Assembly: GCF_009834225.1 (NCBI RefSeq)
Contig: NZ_CP047176.1
Location: 2,728,001-2,792,000 of the forward strand
Source: Rathayibacter sp. VKM Ac-2759
Lineage (GTDB): Bacteria > Actinomycetota > Actinomycetes > Actinomycetales > Microbacteriaceae
DNA length: 64,000 nt
Direction: 5' to 3'
The translations under genes were made by a program, and so were the position numbers. Shown here piece after piece: positions 17,003 through 24,682 of this stretch (its first letter is position 1; each line of letters opens with the position of its first letter). The notes below the pieces were generated by a model. It worked only from the letters and a program-made list of their open reading frames with translations. It was not told the origin of the DNA and searched no databases.

Positions 17003-17728
17003 TCAGGGCGATCCGGTCAGGATGACGTCGCCGGAGTCCTGCACGCGGACCTCGACAGCCGCGATCTCGGCGAGGGCGAGGCCGGTGGCGAGGGTCGGGT
17101 GCATGGTGCTGCCCGGCGTGCTGGTCCACGATCCGACGGGCTCGGTCGCGCCCGACGTGTCGGTCACGTACATGACGTAGCCGACGCCTCCCGGGTACGA
17201 GCCGGTGTCACCGGCCGGCGCGCCCCAGCTGCAGTCCATGTCGATCCGCGTGCCCCACTCCTCCGAGACGAACTGCACCGTCGCCTCGACCGGCACACCG
17301 GGGGCGCTCGCCAGCGAGACGGTGGCGCCCGCGGTCTCGACGGACGGGAGCGACGGGCCGACCACGAGCGGGAGCGCGAGGGCGGCCGCGGCCGAGACTC
17401 CGGCCGCGGCGAGGACGAGACCGGCGATCCTCCAGTGCGTTCGCCGGCGGACGGAGGCGGCGGTCGCGGCGAGTCTCGGCAGGAGCGCGGGCGGCGCGGC
17501 CTCGAGCCGGCGCTCCTCGGGTGCCTCGAGCAGGCTCAGAGCCTCGTCGTGCGGGAGGTGGGCGAGCAGCCCCGGCAGGGGGACGAACTCGGCGAGCCCG
17601 TCGCGGCAGCCCCGGCACGCGCGCAGGTGCAGCTCGTAGGCCCGGCGGTCGCTCGCCGAGAGCGCGCCGAGCAGGTAGGCCGCGTCCCAGTCGCGGTACT
17701 CGTCCTCGTGCTGGATCTCGTCGCTCAC
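17003..17728 (-). CDS. anti-sigma factor with zinc-finger-like domain
   Basis: The 241-residue protein starts at a GTG overlapping the TGA of the ECF sigma gene. The N-terminal cytoplasmic part contains LLGALSASDRRAYELHLRACRGC, with the HxxxCxxC signature of zinc-binding anti-sigma (ZAS) domains at about residues 33-40. It binds and holds the sigma factor. One membrane segment lies near residues 105-128 (IAGLVLAAAGVSAAAALALPLVV). The extracytoplasmic C-terminal half is an RskA-like beta domain (TVQFVSEEWG, GVGYVMYVTDTSG) probably subject to regulated proteolysis. Confidence 0.9.
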   Translation of the reverse strand: MSDEIQHEDEYRDWDAAYLLGALSASDRRAYELHLRACRGCRDGLAEFVPLPGLLAHLPHDEALSLLEAPEERRLEAAPPALLPRLAATAASVRRRTHWRIAGLVLAAAGVSAAAALALPLVVGPSLPSVETAGATVSLASAPGVPVEATVQFVSEEWGTRIDMDCSWGAPAGDTGSYPGGVGYVMYVTDTSGATEPVGSWTSTPGSTMHPTLATGLALAEIAAVEVRVQDSGDVILTGSP

Positions 17729-18234
17729 AGCTCGGTCACCCCCCGCTCCTGCAGGGCGAGCTTGAGCGCCCGCATCCCGTAGTGCATCCGCGACTTGACC
17801 GTGCCGGGAGCGATACCGAGCAGCTCGGCGATCTCGCTGACGCTGCGCCCGCCGTAGTAGGCGTGCACGATGACGGCGCGGTGGTCGTGGCTGATCCCGC
17901 TCAGCGCGTCCGAGAGCAGCCAGGCGTCGAGCACCTGGTCGGTGCGGTCGGCGTGCGCGCGCTCGGGGACCTCGTCGGTGCCGAACTCGCGGGCGTGGCG
18001 GGCGCTCCGGCGGTCGTCGATGACGAGGTTGCGGGCGACGGTGTAGAGCCAGGAGCGGGCTGCGGACTCGCCCTGAGCGAGGATCTCGGGGTGCTTCCAG
18101 GCGCGCAGCAGCGCCTCCTGGACCACGTCCTCGGCGAGATGGCGGTCTCCGGTGAGCCGGAGGACGAACCTCCACAGCGCAGCGGAGTGCTCGTCGTGCA
18201 GCGCACGCAGCATCTCGGCCTGATCCTCGGACAT
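17725..18234 (-). CDS. ECF RNA polymerase sigma factor
   Basis: The 169-residue protein has both ECF domains. Sigma-2 covers LHDEHSAALWRFVLRLTGDRHLAEDVVQEALLRAW and ARSWLYTVARNLVIDDRR (residues about 12-85), which contact the -10 element and melt DNA. Sigma-4 is SHDHRAVIVHAYYGGRSVSEIAELLGIAPGTVKSRMHYGMRALK (115-158), a helix-turn-helix for the -35 element. The ATG at 18234 was chosen; an in-frame GTG two codons upstream is possible. It overlaps the cognate anti-sigma gene. The pair resembles SigK/RskA-type modules; the inducing signal is unknown. Confidence 0.95.
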   Translation of the reverse strand: MSEDQAEMLRALHDEHSAALWRFVLRLTGDRHLAEDVVQEALLRAWKHPEILAQGESAARSWLYTVARNLVIDDRRSARHAREFGTDEVPERAHADRTDQVLDAWLLSDALSGISHDHRAVIVHAYYGGRSVSEIAELLGIAPGTVKSRMHYGMRALKLALQERGVTEL

Positions 18235-18252
18235 CTCCACCTCTCTCCTTTC

Positions 18253-18278
18253 AACGTAGCGGGGGGCCCGGCGGTTCA
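18253..18278 (-). promoter_or_regulatory. possible autoregulated ECF promoter
   Basis: On the minus strand TGAACC (-35, 18278-18273) is followed after 16 bases by CGTT (-10, 18256-18253), close to the GGAAC-N16/17-CGTT pattern of many ECF sigma factors. It lies just upstream of the sigma gene's ribosome site. The leader would be very short. Confidence 0.35.
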
Positions 18279-18330
18279 GTCCGGGGCGCCCGGTTCGCGC
18301 CGGCGCGCCCACTCTGGTACTCCGGGTACG

Positions 18331-19545
18331 GTGACCTTCCCCGATGCCGCCGACGCCGCGCGCGTGCGCACCTTCCTCCGCGACAACCGCGGCCACATCC
18401 TCGACGACATCCGCCACCTGGTCATGATCGAGAGCCCCAGCGACTCGCTGGAGGCGCTCGAGGAGCTGCACGCCTACCTCGTGCACTGGGTCGGCGAGCG
18501 CCTCGGCCACGCGGCCGAGGTCGAGCACCTCCGCGAGCAGGACGCTCCGCGCGCCACCAGCTGGACCTTCCAGGGCTCGTCCCCCGGCCGCGGCGCCCGC
18601 GGCTCCCGCCCGTTCCTCGCGCTGCTCGGCCACTACGACACCGTCTGGCCGCTCGGCACCACCCGCTCGTGGCCCTTCGCCGTCGACGGCGACCGGCTGA
18701 GCGGACCCGGCACCTACGACATGAAGGTCGGCCTCGTGCAGATGGTCTGGCTGGTCGCGGCGCTGCGGCACGCGCGCCTCGACCACCCCGCCGTGCGCCT
18801 CGTGGTCAACGGCGACGAGGAGGTGGGCAGCCTCTCCTCCCGGGGGTTCCTCGAGCGCCAGAGCAGGGGGGCGGAGGCGGCACTCGTCTTCGAGGGCGCC
18901 ATCGGCGACGCGGTGAAGACCGCGCGCAAGGGCATCGGCAACTTCGTGGTCGACATCGTCGGGGTGGAGGCGCACGCGGGGGTCGAGCCCGAGAAGGGCG
19001 CGAGCGCGATCCACGAGCTCGGCGAGCTCATCCCCCGCATCCTGGCCATCGCACGGCCCGACGCCGGCACCACCGTCAACATCGGGCTGGTCGGCGGTGG
19101 CCAGCGCGTCAATGTCACGACCGGGCGGGTGCGCCTCGAGCTCGAGGCGCGGATCCGCGGCTCGGCGGAGGCGGCGCGGGTGGAGGCCGAGATGAACGCG
19201 CTCGAGGCGTCGGACCCGCGGATCCGGATCGAGGTGCGCGGCTCGTGGCAGCGCCCGGTCTTCGAGCGGACGGCCGCCGTCGCGGCGCTGTTCCGCCGCG
19301 CCGAGCGGATCGCGCGCACCATCGACCTCCCGCTGACCGAGACCGCGGTGGGAGGCGCCAGCGACGGCAACCTGATCGCGGCGCTCGGCATCCCGGTGCT
19401 CGACGGACTGGGCGCTCCCGGCGAGGGTGCGCACGCCCGCGGCGAGTCGGTGAGCATCGAGGGGATCCTCGAGCGGATCACCCTCGCCTCGCTCCTGGTC
19501 GCGAGCTTCGCGGCCGAGGCCGACGACGAGAGGACACTCCGATGA
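18331..19545 (+). CDS. M20 family metallopeptidase (glutamate-carboxypeptidase-like)
   Basis: The 404-residue cytosolic enzyme should hydrolyse an amide or peptide bond with two zinc ions. Visible ligands: LLGHYDTVWP (His101, Asp103), PGTYDMKVG (bridging Asp), NGDEEVGS (Glu163 general base and Glu164), and the C-terminal zinc histidine in GEGAHARGESV. The middle (NFVVDIVGVEAHAGVEPEKGAS) is the dimerisation domain. The architecture is closest to carboxypeptidase G2/ArgE relatives. The GTG at 18331 gives a normal N-terminus, with an alternative start some codons downstream possible. The stop overlaps the start of the SRPBCC gene (ATGA). Confidence 0.92.
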   Translation: MTFPDAADAARVRTFLRDNRGHILDDIRHLVMIESPSDSLEALEELHAYLVHWVGERLGHAAEVEHLREQDAPRATSWTFQGSSPGRGARGSRPFLALLGHYDTVWPLGTTRSWPFAVDGDRLSGPGTYDMKVGLVQMVWLVAALRHARLDHPAVRLVVNGDEEVGSLSSRGFLERQSRGAEAALVFEGAIGDAVKTARKGIGNFVVDIVGVEAHAGVEPEKGASAIHELGELIPRILAIARPDAGTTVNIGLVGGGQRVNVTTGRVRLELEARIRGSAEAARVEAEMNALEASDPRIRIEVRGSWQRPVFERTAAVAALFRRAERIARTIDLPLTETAVGGASDGNLIAALGIPVLDGLGAPGEGAHARGESVSIEGILERITLASLLVASFAAEADDERTLR

Positions 19546-19958
19546 CCCTGTTCGAATCCCGCCCGGTGGGCGTCGTGATCGACGCCCCGGCCACCGAGGT
19601 GTACGACTTCGTCGTCGACCCCGCGAACCTGCCGCTCTGGGCCGAGGGACTCGCCTCCGCGTCGGTCGAGGAGGCGGACGGCCGCTGGTTCGCCGACTCG
19701 CCGATGGGGCGCGTCGAGGTGCGCTTCGCTCCGCGCAATCCGTTCGGCGTGGCGGATCACGTGGTCACGCTGCCCGACGGGACCTCGGTCGACAATCCGC
19801 TGCGGATCCTGGTGAACGGCGACGGGGCGGAGGTCGCGTTCACGGTCCGCCGGCGGCCGGGGATGACCCTCGACGAGTGGGATGACGACTGCGCGCGCGT
19901 GGCCGACGACCTCGAGACGCTGCGCCGGCTGCTGGATCGCTCCTCCACAGGCGACTAG
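19542..19958 (+). CDS. SRPBCC family protein (polyketide cyclase/START-like fold)
   Basis: The 138-residue protein begins RPVGVVIDAPATEVYDFVVDPANLPLWAEG, the typical first strand, helix and W-containing turn of SRPBCC proteins. These form a hydrophobic pocket for small molecules. It continues with EEADGRWFADSPMGRVEVRF and ends in the long C-terminal helix (CARVADDLETLRRLLDR). It is translationally coupled to the M20 peptidase by ATGA overlap. The ligand is unknown. Confidence 0.85.
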   Translation: MTLFESRPVGVVIDAPATEVYDFVVDPANLPLWAEGLASASVEEADGRWFADSPMGRVEVRFAPRNPFGVADHVVTLPDGTSVDNPLRILVNGDGAEVAFTVRRRPGMTLDEWDDDCARVADDLETLRRLLDRSSTGD

Positions 19959-20061
19959 ACGCCCCTGATCGCGGACTCCGGCCGATCGGCCGCCCCGGCG
20001 GGGATAGATTCGATGCACCGTCGGCGCTCCGGCGCCACTCCGCGCGAGAACGAGGGATGCG

Positions 20062-21507
20062 ATGACCTCTCCCGAACCGTCCGTCCGCCCCGCAGGCGGC
20101 ATCGAGCTCAACGGGCTCGACACGATCCAGGAGTCGGAGCGGCACGGCCGCCCGCGCGACCTGTTCTGGCCGTGGTTCGCCTCCAACGTGTCGGTGCTCG
20201 GGCTGAGCTACGGCTCGTTCCTGCTCGGCTTCGGGCTCTCGTTCTGGCAGGCGACCGCGGTGAGCGTGGTGGGCATCGTGCTCTCCTTCCTCTTCTGCGG
20301 GTTCGTCGCGGTGGCGGGCAAGCGCGGCTCCGCCCCGACGATGGTGCTCAGCCGGGCGGCCTTCGGCGTCGACGGGAACCGCCTGATCGCGGTGATCTCG
20401 TGGCTGCTCACCGTGGGCTGGGAGACGGTCCTCGCCTCGCTCGCGGTGCTCGCGACCGCGACCGTGTTCGAGGAGTTCGGCTGGGACGGCGGCGTGCTGA
20501 CCAAGGTCGTCGCGCTGATCGTCGTCGCCGCCCTGATCGTGGTCGCGGGGATCGCAGGCTTCCGGCTGATCATGCGGCTGCAGCTCGCGATCACCATCGC
20601 CACCGCGGTGCTCACCGTGGTCTACGTCGTCCTCGTGCTCGACCGCATCGACCTGGACGCGGTGGCGAGCCTCCCCGCCGGCTCGGGCGCATCCGTCATC
20701 GGCGGCCTCGTGTTCATGATGACGGGCTTCGGGCTCGGCTGGGTAAACGCGGCGGCCGACTACTCCCGCTACCTGCCCCGCACGGCGCGCACCGCGGGCG
20801 TGATCGGCTGGACCACCGTCGGCGGCGCGGTCGCGCCGGTCGTGCTGGTGGTCGTGGGCCTGCTGCTCGCGGCGTCGTCGAGCGATCTCTCGGACGCGAT
20901 CGCCGCCGACCCGATCGGCGCCCTCGCGAGCATCCTGCCGACCTGGTTCCTGCTCCCGTTCATCGTCGTGGCGCTCCTCGGGCTGATCGGCGGCGCGGTC
21001 ATGGACATCTACTCGTCGGGCCTCGCGCTGCTGAGCACCGGCCTCAAGGTCTCGCGCCCGGTCGCCGCCGGCATCGACGGCGTGCTGATGGTGCTCGGCG
21101 CGATCTACGTGGTGTTCATCGCGGGCGACTTCCTCGGCCCGTTCCAGGGCTTCCTGATCACCCTCGGCGTCCCGATCGCCGGCTGGCTCGGCGTGTTCCT
21201 CGCCGATCTGGTCCTCCGCCGCCGCGACTACGACCAGGAGGCGCTCTACGACTCCCGCGGGCGCTACGGCAGCGTCTCGATCGCTCCGGTCCTGCTCGTC
21301 GTGATCGGCTCGGTCATCGGCTGGGGGCTCGTCGTCAGCTACGCCCCCGGCTTCGAGTGGGAGGGCTACCTGCTCGGGCCCATCGGCGGTCGCGACGGCG
21401 CGTGGGCGGGGGCGAACCTCGGCGTGCTGGTGGCGCTCGTCATCGGCTTCGCGGGCACGCTCCTGCTCTCGCGGTCGGCCGTGCGCCGGCAGGAGCGCGA
21501 CGCATGA
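20062..21507 (+). CDS. NCS1-family purine/cytosine permease
   Basis: The 481-residue membrane protein has about twelve transmembrane segments. It shows NCS1 features: an N-terminal cytoplasmic IQESERHGRPRDLFWPWFASN block, TM1 with SVLGLSYGSFLLGFGLSFWQA, and APTMVLSRAAFGVDGNRLIA, the well-known substrate/cation-site loop after TM2 seen in CodB-type carriers. NAAADYSRYLP (about residue 230) is the second signature. It should import a nucleobase or related heterocycle with a cation. The isochorismatase-like hydrolase gene overlaps its stop (ATGA), which suggests uptake followed by hydrolysis of an N-heterocycle. Confidence 0.92.
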   Translation: MTSPEPSVRPAGGIELNGLDTIQESERHGRPRDLFWPWFASNVSVLGLSYGSFLLGFGLSFWQATAVSVVGIVLSFLFCGFVAVAGKRGSAPTMVLSRAAFGVDGNRLIAVISWLLTVGWETVLASLAVLATATVFEEFGWDGGVLTKVVALIVVAALIVVAGIAGFRLIMRLQLAITIATAVLTVVYVVLVLDRIDLDAVASLPAGSGASVIGGLVFMMTGFGLGWVNAAADYSRYLPRTARTAGVIGWTTVGGAVAPVVLVVVGLLLAASSSDLSDAIAADPIGALASILPTWFLLPFIVVALLGLIGGAVMDIYSSGLALLSTGLKVSRPVAAGIDGVLMVLGAIYVVFIAGDFLGPFQGFLITLGVPIAGWLGVFLADLVLRRRDYDQEALYDSRGRYGSVSIAPVLLVVIGSVIGWGLVVSYAPGFEWEGYLLGPIGGRDGAWAGANLGVLVALVIGFAGTLLLSRSAVRRQERDA

Positions 21508-22049
21508 GCCTCCTGGTCGCGATCGACCTGCAGCACGTCTTCGCCGATCCGGAGTCGCCGTGGGGTTCCGGCGAGTTCGCCCGGGCGGCGGAGGGCACCC
21601 GGCGCCTGATCCCGGCCTTCGGCGAGCGCGTCGTGACGACCCGCTTCGTCGCGCCGGCCGAGCCGACCGGCGCGTGGATCCCCTACTACCGCGACTGGCC
21701 GTTCGCACTCGTGCCGGAGGGCGACCGTCTCTACGAACTGGTCGACGGGTTCGAGGGGCACCGGACGGTGACGGCGACGACGTTCGGCAAGTGGGGGTCC
21801 GAGCTCGAGTCAGCCCTCGACGCGTCCCGCGAGCTGGTCCTCACCGGCGTCTCGACCGACTGCTGCGTGCTGTCGACGGCGCTCGCCGCGGCGGACGCGG
21901 GAGTCCACGTGAGGGTGGTGGCGGACGCGTGCGCGGGCGCCTCCGAGGCCGACCACCGGCGGGCGCTGGACGCCATGGCCCTGTACGCGCCGCTGATCAC
22001 GCTCACGACGGTCGACGAGGTGCTCGCCGGCGCCGGCGACCGAGGCTGA
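21504..22049 (+). CDS. isochorismatase-family cysteine hydrolase
   Basis: The 181-residue protein has the expected catalytic triad of nicotinamidase-like hydrolases. Asp8 lies in LLVAIDLQHVFADP, a Lys in TTFGKWGSEL, and Cys121 in LTGVSTDCCVLSTA, with the neighbouring cis-peptide region GVST. It probably hydrolyses an amide such as nicotinamide, a ureido acid or another ring-opened purine or pyrimidine product. Coupling to the cytosine/purine-type permease supports a nucleobase-related substrate, but this is inference. A short hairpin follows at 22100. Confidence 0.9.
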   Translation: MSLLVAIDLQHVFADPESPWGSGEFARAAEGTRRLIPAFGERVVTTRFVAPAEPTGAWIPYYRDWPFALVPEGDRLYELVDGFEGHRTVTATTFGKWGSELESALDASRELVLTGVSTDCCVLSTALAAADAGVHVRVVADACAGASEADHRRALDAMALYAPLITLTTVDEVLAGAGDRG

Positions 22050-22099
22050 CCGGCGGAGTCGCCGCTCGCGCGATCGCGTGCGCACGGCCTCTCACCCCG

Positions 22100-22118
22100 A
22101 TGCCGCGCGACGCGGCAT
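22100..22118 (+). terminator. short GC hairpin
   Basis: The 8-bp stem ATGCCGCG/CGCGGCAT with a 3-base loop lies between the hydrolase stop and the PfkB start, only 9 bases before the latter. It may be a weak terminator or may affect initiation of the kinase gene. Confidence 0.4.
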
Positions 22119-22127
22119 GATGGCGGC

Positions 22128-23039
22128 ATGTCCTCCGACAACGGCCGCGACAGCGCGGCGCCCCGAGTCCTCGTCATCGGCGAAGCGCTGATCGACATCG
22201 TCGAGCGCGACGGCGCGAGCACCGAGCACGTGGGCGGGTCTCCCGCCAACGTCGCGCTGACCCTCGCCCGGCTCGGGCGCGAGGCGACGCTCGTCACCGA
22301 CATCGCCGACGACACCCGCGGCCGGCGCATCGCCGAGCACCTCGGCGCCTCGGGGGTCGAGGTGCTCCGCGGCGACTCCGAGCGCACCTCGACCGCCCGC
22401 GCGGTGCTCCGCGAGGACGGCTCGGCCGAGTACGTCTTCGACCTCTCCTGGAACCCGCCCGCCGCGGACCCGACCCGGGCCTCCCACGTGCACACCGGGT
22501 CCATCGCGGTCTACCTCGAGCCGGGCGGCTCCGCGGTGCTCGAGCTCCTCGAGGCGCTGCCCGCCGGCGTCACGGCGAGCGTGGACGCGAACATCCGCCC
22601 CGCCCTCGTCGGCGAGCACCGTGACGCCCTCGCGCGCTTCGAGCGCGTCGCGGCGGCCTGCGAGATCGTCAAGCTCAGCGACGAGGACGCCGAGTGGCTC
22701 TACCCGACGATGCAGCTCGACGAGGTGCTGACGCGCCTGCTCTCGCTCGGCGCGCAGCTCGCCGTGGTGACCCGCGGCGCCGACGGGCTGCTGCTCGCCT
22801 CCGCCGGCGCCCGGGCGACCGTGCCGGCCGCGCGGATCGTCGTCGCCGACACGATCGGCGCGGGGGACTCCGCGATGGGGGCGATCCTCGACGAGGCGTT
22901 CCGTCAGGGCCTGGGCGCGCCGAACGGGATGCTGCTCGACGAGCCGTCGCTCCGGGCGATCGGGCACTGGGCGGCGCGGGTCGCCGGCATCACGACGTCG
23001 CGCGCGGGCGCGAACCCCCCGACACGCGCGGAGGTCTGA
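22128..23039 (+). CDS. PfkB-family carbohydrate kinase (fructokinase-like)
   Basis: The 303-residue ribokinase-fold enzyme should transfer phosphate from ATP to a sugar. The N-terminal PfkB block is VLVIGEALIDIVERDG, followed by HVGGSPANVALTLARLG (residues about 35-51), which holds the sugar-site Gly-Gly. The C-terminal signature VVADTIGAGDSAMGAILDEA contains the anion-hole GAGD with catalytic Asp. The EALIDIV/GGSPANVA pattern is typical of fructokinases. No other sugar-pathway gene is adjacent, so the substrate remains open. Confidence 0.9.
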   Translation: MSSDNGRDSAAPRVLVIGEALIDIVERDGASTEHVGGSPANVALTLARLGREATLVTDIADDTRGRRIAEHLGASGVEVLRGDSERTSTARAVLREDGSAEYVFDLSWNPPAADPTRASHVHTGSIAVYLEPGGSAVLELLEALPAGVTASVDANIRPALVGEHRDALARFERVAAACEIVKLSDEDAEWLYPTMQLDEVLTRLLSLGAQLAVVTRGADGLLLASAGARATVPAARIVVADTIGAGDSAMGAILDEAFRQGLGAPNGMLLDEPSLRAIGHWAARVAGITTSRAGANPPTRAEV

Positions 23040-23105
23040 ATCGGGTCGTTGCCCGCGGGCTCGGCCGGGTCGATACTGGGCGCGTTCCCGACAGGAAGGC
23101 GCCCC

Positions 23106-23522
23106 ATGTCCACCAGTCTCAGCCCCTACATCGGCTTCCGCGACAACGCTCGCGAGGCGATGGAGTTCTACCGATCGGTCTTCGGAGGGGAGCTGCAGTC
23201 GAGCACCTTCGCCGACTTCCACGCGAGCGAGGATCCGGCCGAGCAGGACCTGATCATGCACTCGCAGCTGACCACGCCGAACGGCCTGATCCTGATGGCG
23301 TCCGACACCCCGAGCTCGATGACCTACGAGGAGGGCTCCCGGATCACCGTCTCGCTGTTCGGCGACGACGACGCCGAGCTGAGCGGCTACTGGGACTCCC
23401 TGGCCGACGGCGGCTCCGTCTCGATGCCGCTCTCGGACTCGCCGTGGGGCGACCGGTTCGGGATGCTCACCGACCGCTACGGAGTGAACTGGATGGTCAA
23501 CATCGCCGGTCCGTCCGCCTGA
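23106..23522 (+). CDS. PhnB-like VOC family protein
   Basis: The 138-residue protein matches the PhnB/YjdN-type VOC group. It starts LSPYIGFRDNAREAMEFYRSVFGGEL, then HSQLTTPNGLILMASDTPS, VSLFGDDDAELSGYWDSLADGG and the closing SPWGDRFGMLTDRYGVNWMVNI. These form a single-domain glyoxalase fold; no enzymatic activity is established for most members. Start ATG at 23106. It is followed by a GC hairpin and then fgd. Confidence 0.9.
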   Translation: MSTSLSPYIGFRDNAREAMEFYRSVFGGELQSSTFADFHASEDPAEQDLIMHSQLTTPNGLILMASDTPSSMTYEEGSRITVSLFGDDDAELSGYWDSLADGGSVSMPLSDSPWGDRFGMLTDRYGVNWMVNIAGPSA

Positions 23523-23560
23523 CGCGTCCCGATCGCCTCCCGCACAGGCGCAGAATGGAA

Positions 23561-23585
23561 GGGCCGCCTCGAGTCGGGGCGGCCC
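23561..23585 (+). terminator. GC hairpin between the PhnB-like gene and fgd
   Basis: An 8-bp stem GGGCCGCC/GGCGGCCC with a 9-base loop, 39 bases after the PhnB-like stop, followed by CACCCTCTG. It has no strong T-run. Confidence 0.4.
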
Positions 23586-23607
23586 CACCCTCTGACGAAG
23601 GCTGCAG

Positions 23608-24624
23608 ATGACGATCACGCTCGGGTACAAGGCATCGGCGGAGCAGTTCGGGGCGCGTGAGCTCGTCGAGCTCGCGGTCGCCGCCGAGCGGCACGGCTTC
23701 GAGAGCGCCGTCGTCTCCGACCACTTCCAGCCCTGGCGCCACACCGGCGGCCACGCGCCGTTCTCGCTCGCGTGGCTCGCGGCGGCCGGGGAGCGGACGT
23801 CGACCATCCGCCTCGGCACCTCCGTCATGACTCCGCACTACCGCTACAACCCGGCCGTGATCGCGCAGGCCTTCGGCACGCTCGGCGTGCTCTACCCCGA
23901 CCGCATCATGCTCGGCGTCGGCACCGGAGAGGCGCTCAACGAGGTCGCCACCGGCTACCAGGGTGCGGGCGAGCAGACCTGGCCCGACTTCAAGGAGCGC
24001 TTCGCGCGCCTGCGCGAAGCCGTGCGCCTCATGCGCGCCCTGTGGGCCGGCGACCGCGTCACCTTCGACGGCGAGTACTACTCCACCCACGAGGCGTCGA
24101 TCTACGACAAGCCCGAGGACGGCGTCCCGGTCTACATCGCCGCGGGCGGCCCTGTCGTCGCGAAGTACGCCGGCCGGGCGGGCGACGGCTTCATCTGCAC
24201 CTCCGGCAAGGGCATGGAGCTCTACACCGAGAAGCTGCTCCCCGCGGTCGAGGAGGGCGCGGCGGCCGGCGGGCGCGACTCCGCGGGCATCGACCGGATG
24301 ATCGAGATCAAGCTCTCGTACGACACCGACCCCGCCCTCGCGCTCGAGAACACGCGCTTCTGGGCGCCGCTGTCGCTGACTCCCGAGCAGAAGCACTCCC
24401 TGACCGACCCGGTCGACATGGAGAACGCCGCCGACGAGCTGCCGATCGAGCAGGTCGCCAAGCGCTGGATCGTCGGCTCCGACCCCGACGAGACGGTCGC
24501 GCAGATCAAGCCCTACGTCGACGCCGGCTTCACCCACCTGGTGTTCCACGCGCCGGGCGACGACCAGCAGCGCTTCTTCGACGCCTTCGAGCGCGATCTG
24601 GCGCCGCGACTGCGCGCGCTCTGA
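23608..24624 (+). CDS. fgd: coenzyme F420-dependent glucose-6-phosphate dehydrogenase
   Basis: Fgd oxidises glucose-6-phosphate to 6-phosphogluconolactone and makes reduced F420H2, the hydride source for F420-dependent reductases. The 338-residue luciferase-like TIM barrel begins [20 protein letters not shown]. It contains [20 protein letters not shown], the characteristic F420/active-site region, with His and Trp conserved in Fgd. [20 protein letters not shown] and [15 protein letters not shown] follow the family closely; the latter distinguishes Fgd from other luciferase-like enzymes. It sits immediately upstream of the FO-synthase gene fbiC, 58 bases away. Confidence 0.93.
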   Translation: MTITLGYKASAEQFGARELVELAVAAERHGFESAVVSDHFQPWRHTGGHAPFSLAWLAAAGERTSTIRLGTSVMTPHYRYNPAVIAQAFGTLGVLYPDRIMLGVGTGEALNEVATGYQGAGEQTWPDFKERFARLREAVRLMRALWAGDRVTFDGEYYSTHEASIYDKPEDGVPVYIAAGGPVVAKYAGRAGDGFICTSGKGMELYTEKLLPAVEEGAAAGGRDSAGIDRMIEIKLSYDTDPALALENTRFWAPLSLTPEQKHSLTDPVDMENAADELPIEQVAKRWIVGSDPDETVAQIKPYVDAGFTHLVFHAPGDDQQRFFDAFERDLAPRLRAL

Positions 24625-24682
24625 GCCGCCCGACCTCCTCCCCCGCCGACTCCGCGTCGGCCGACCCCTCCGGAAGAGCCGC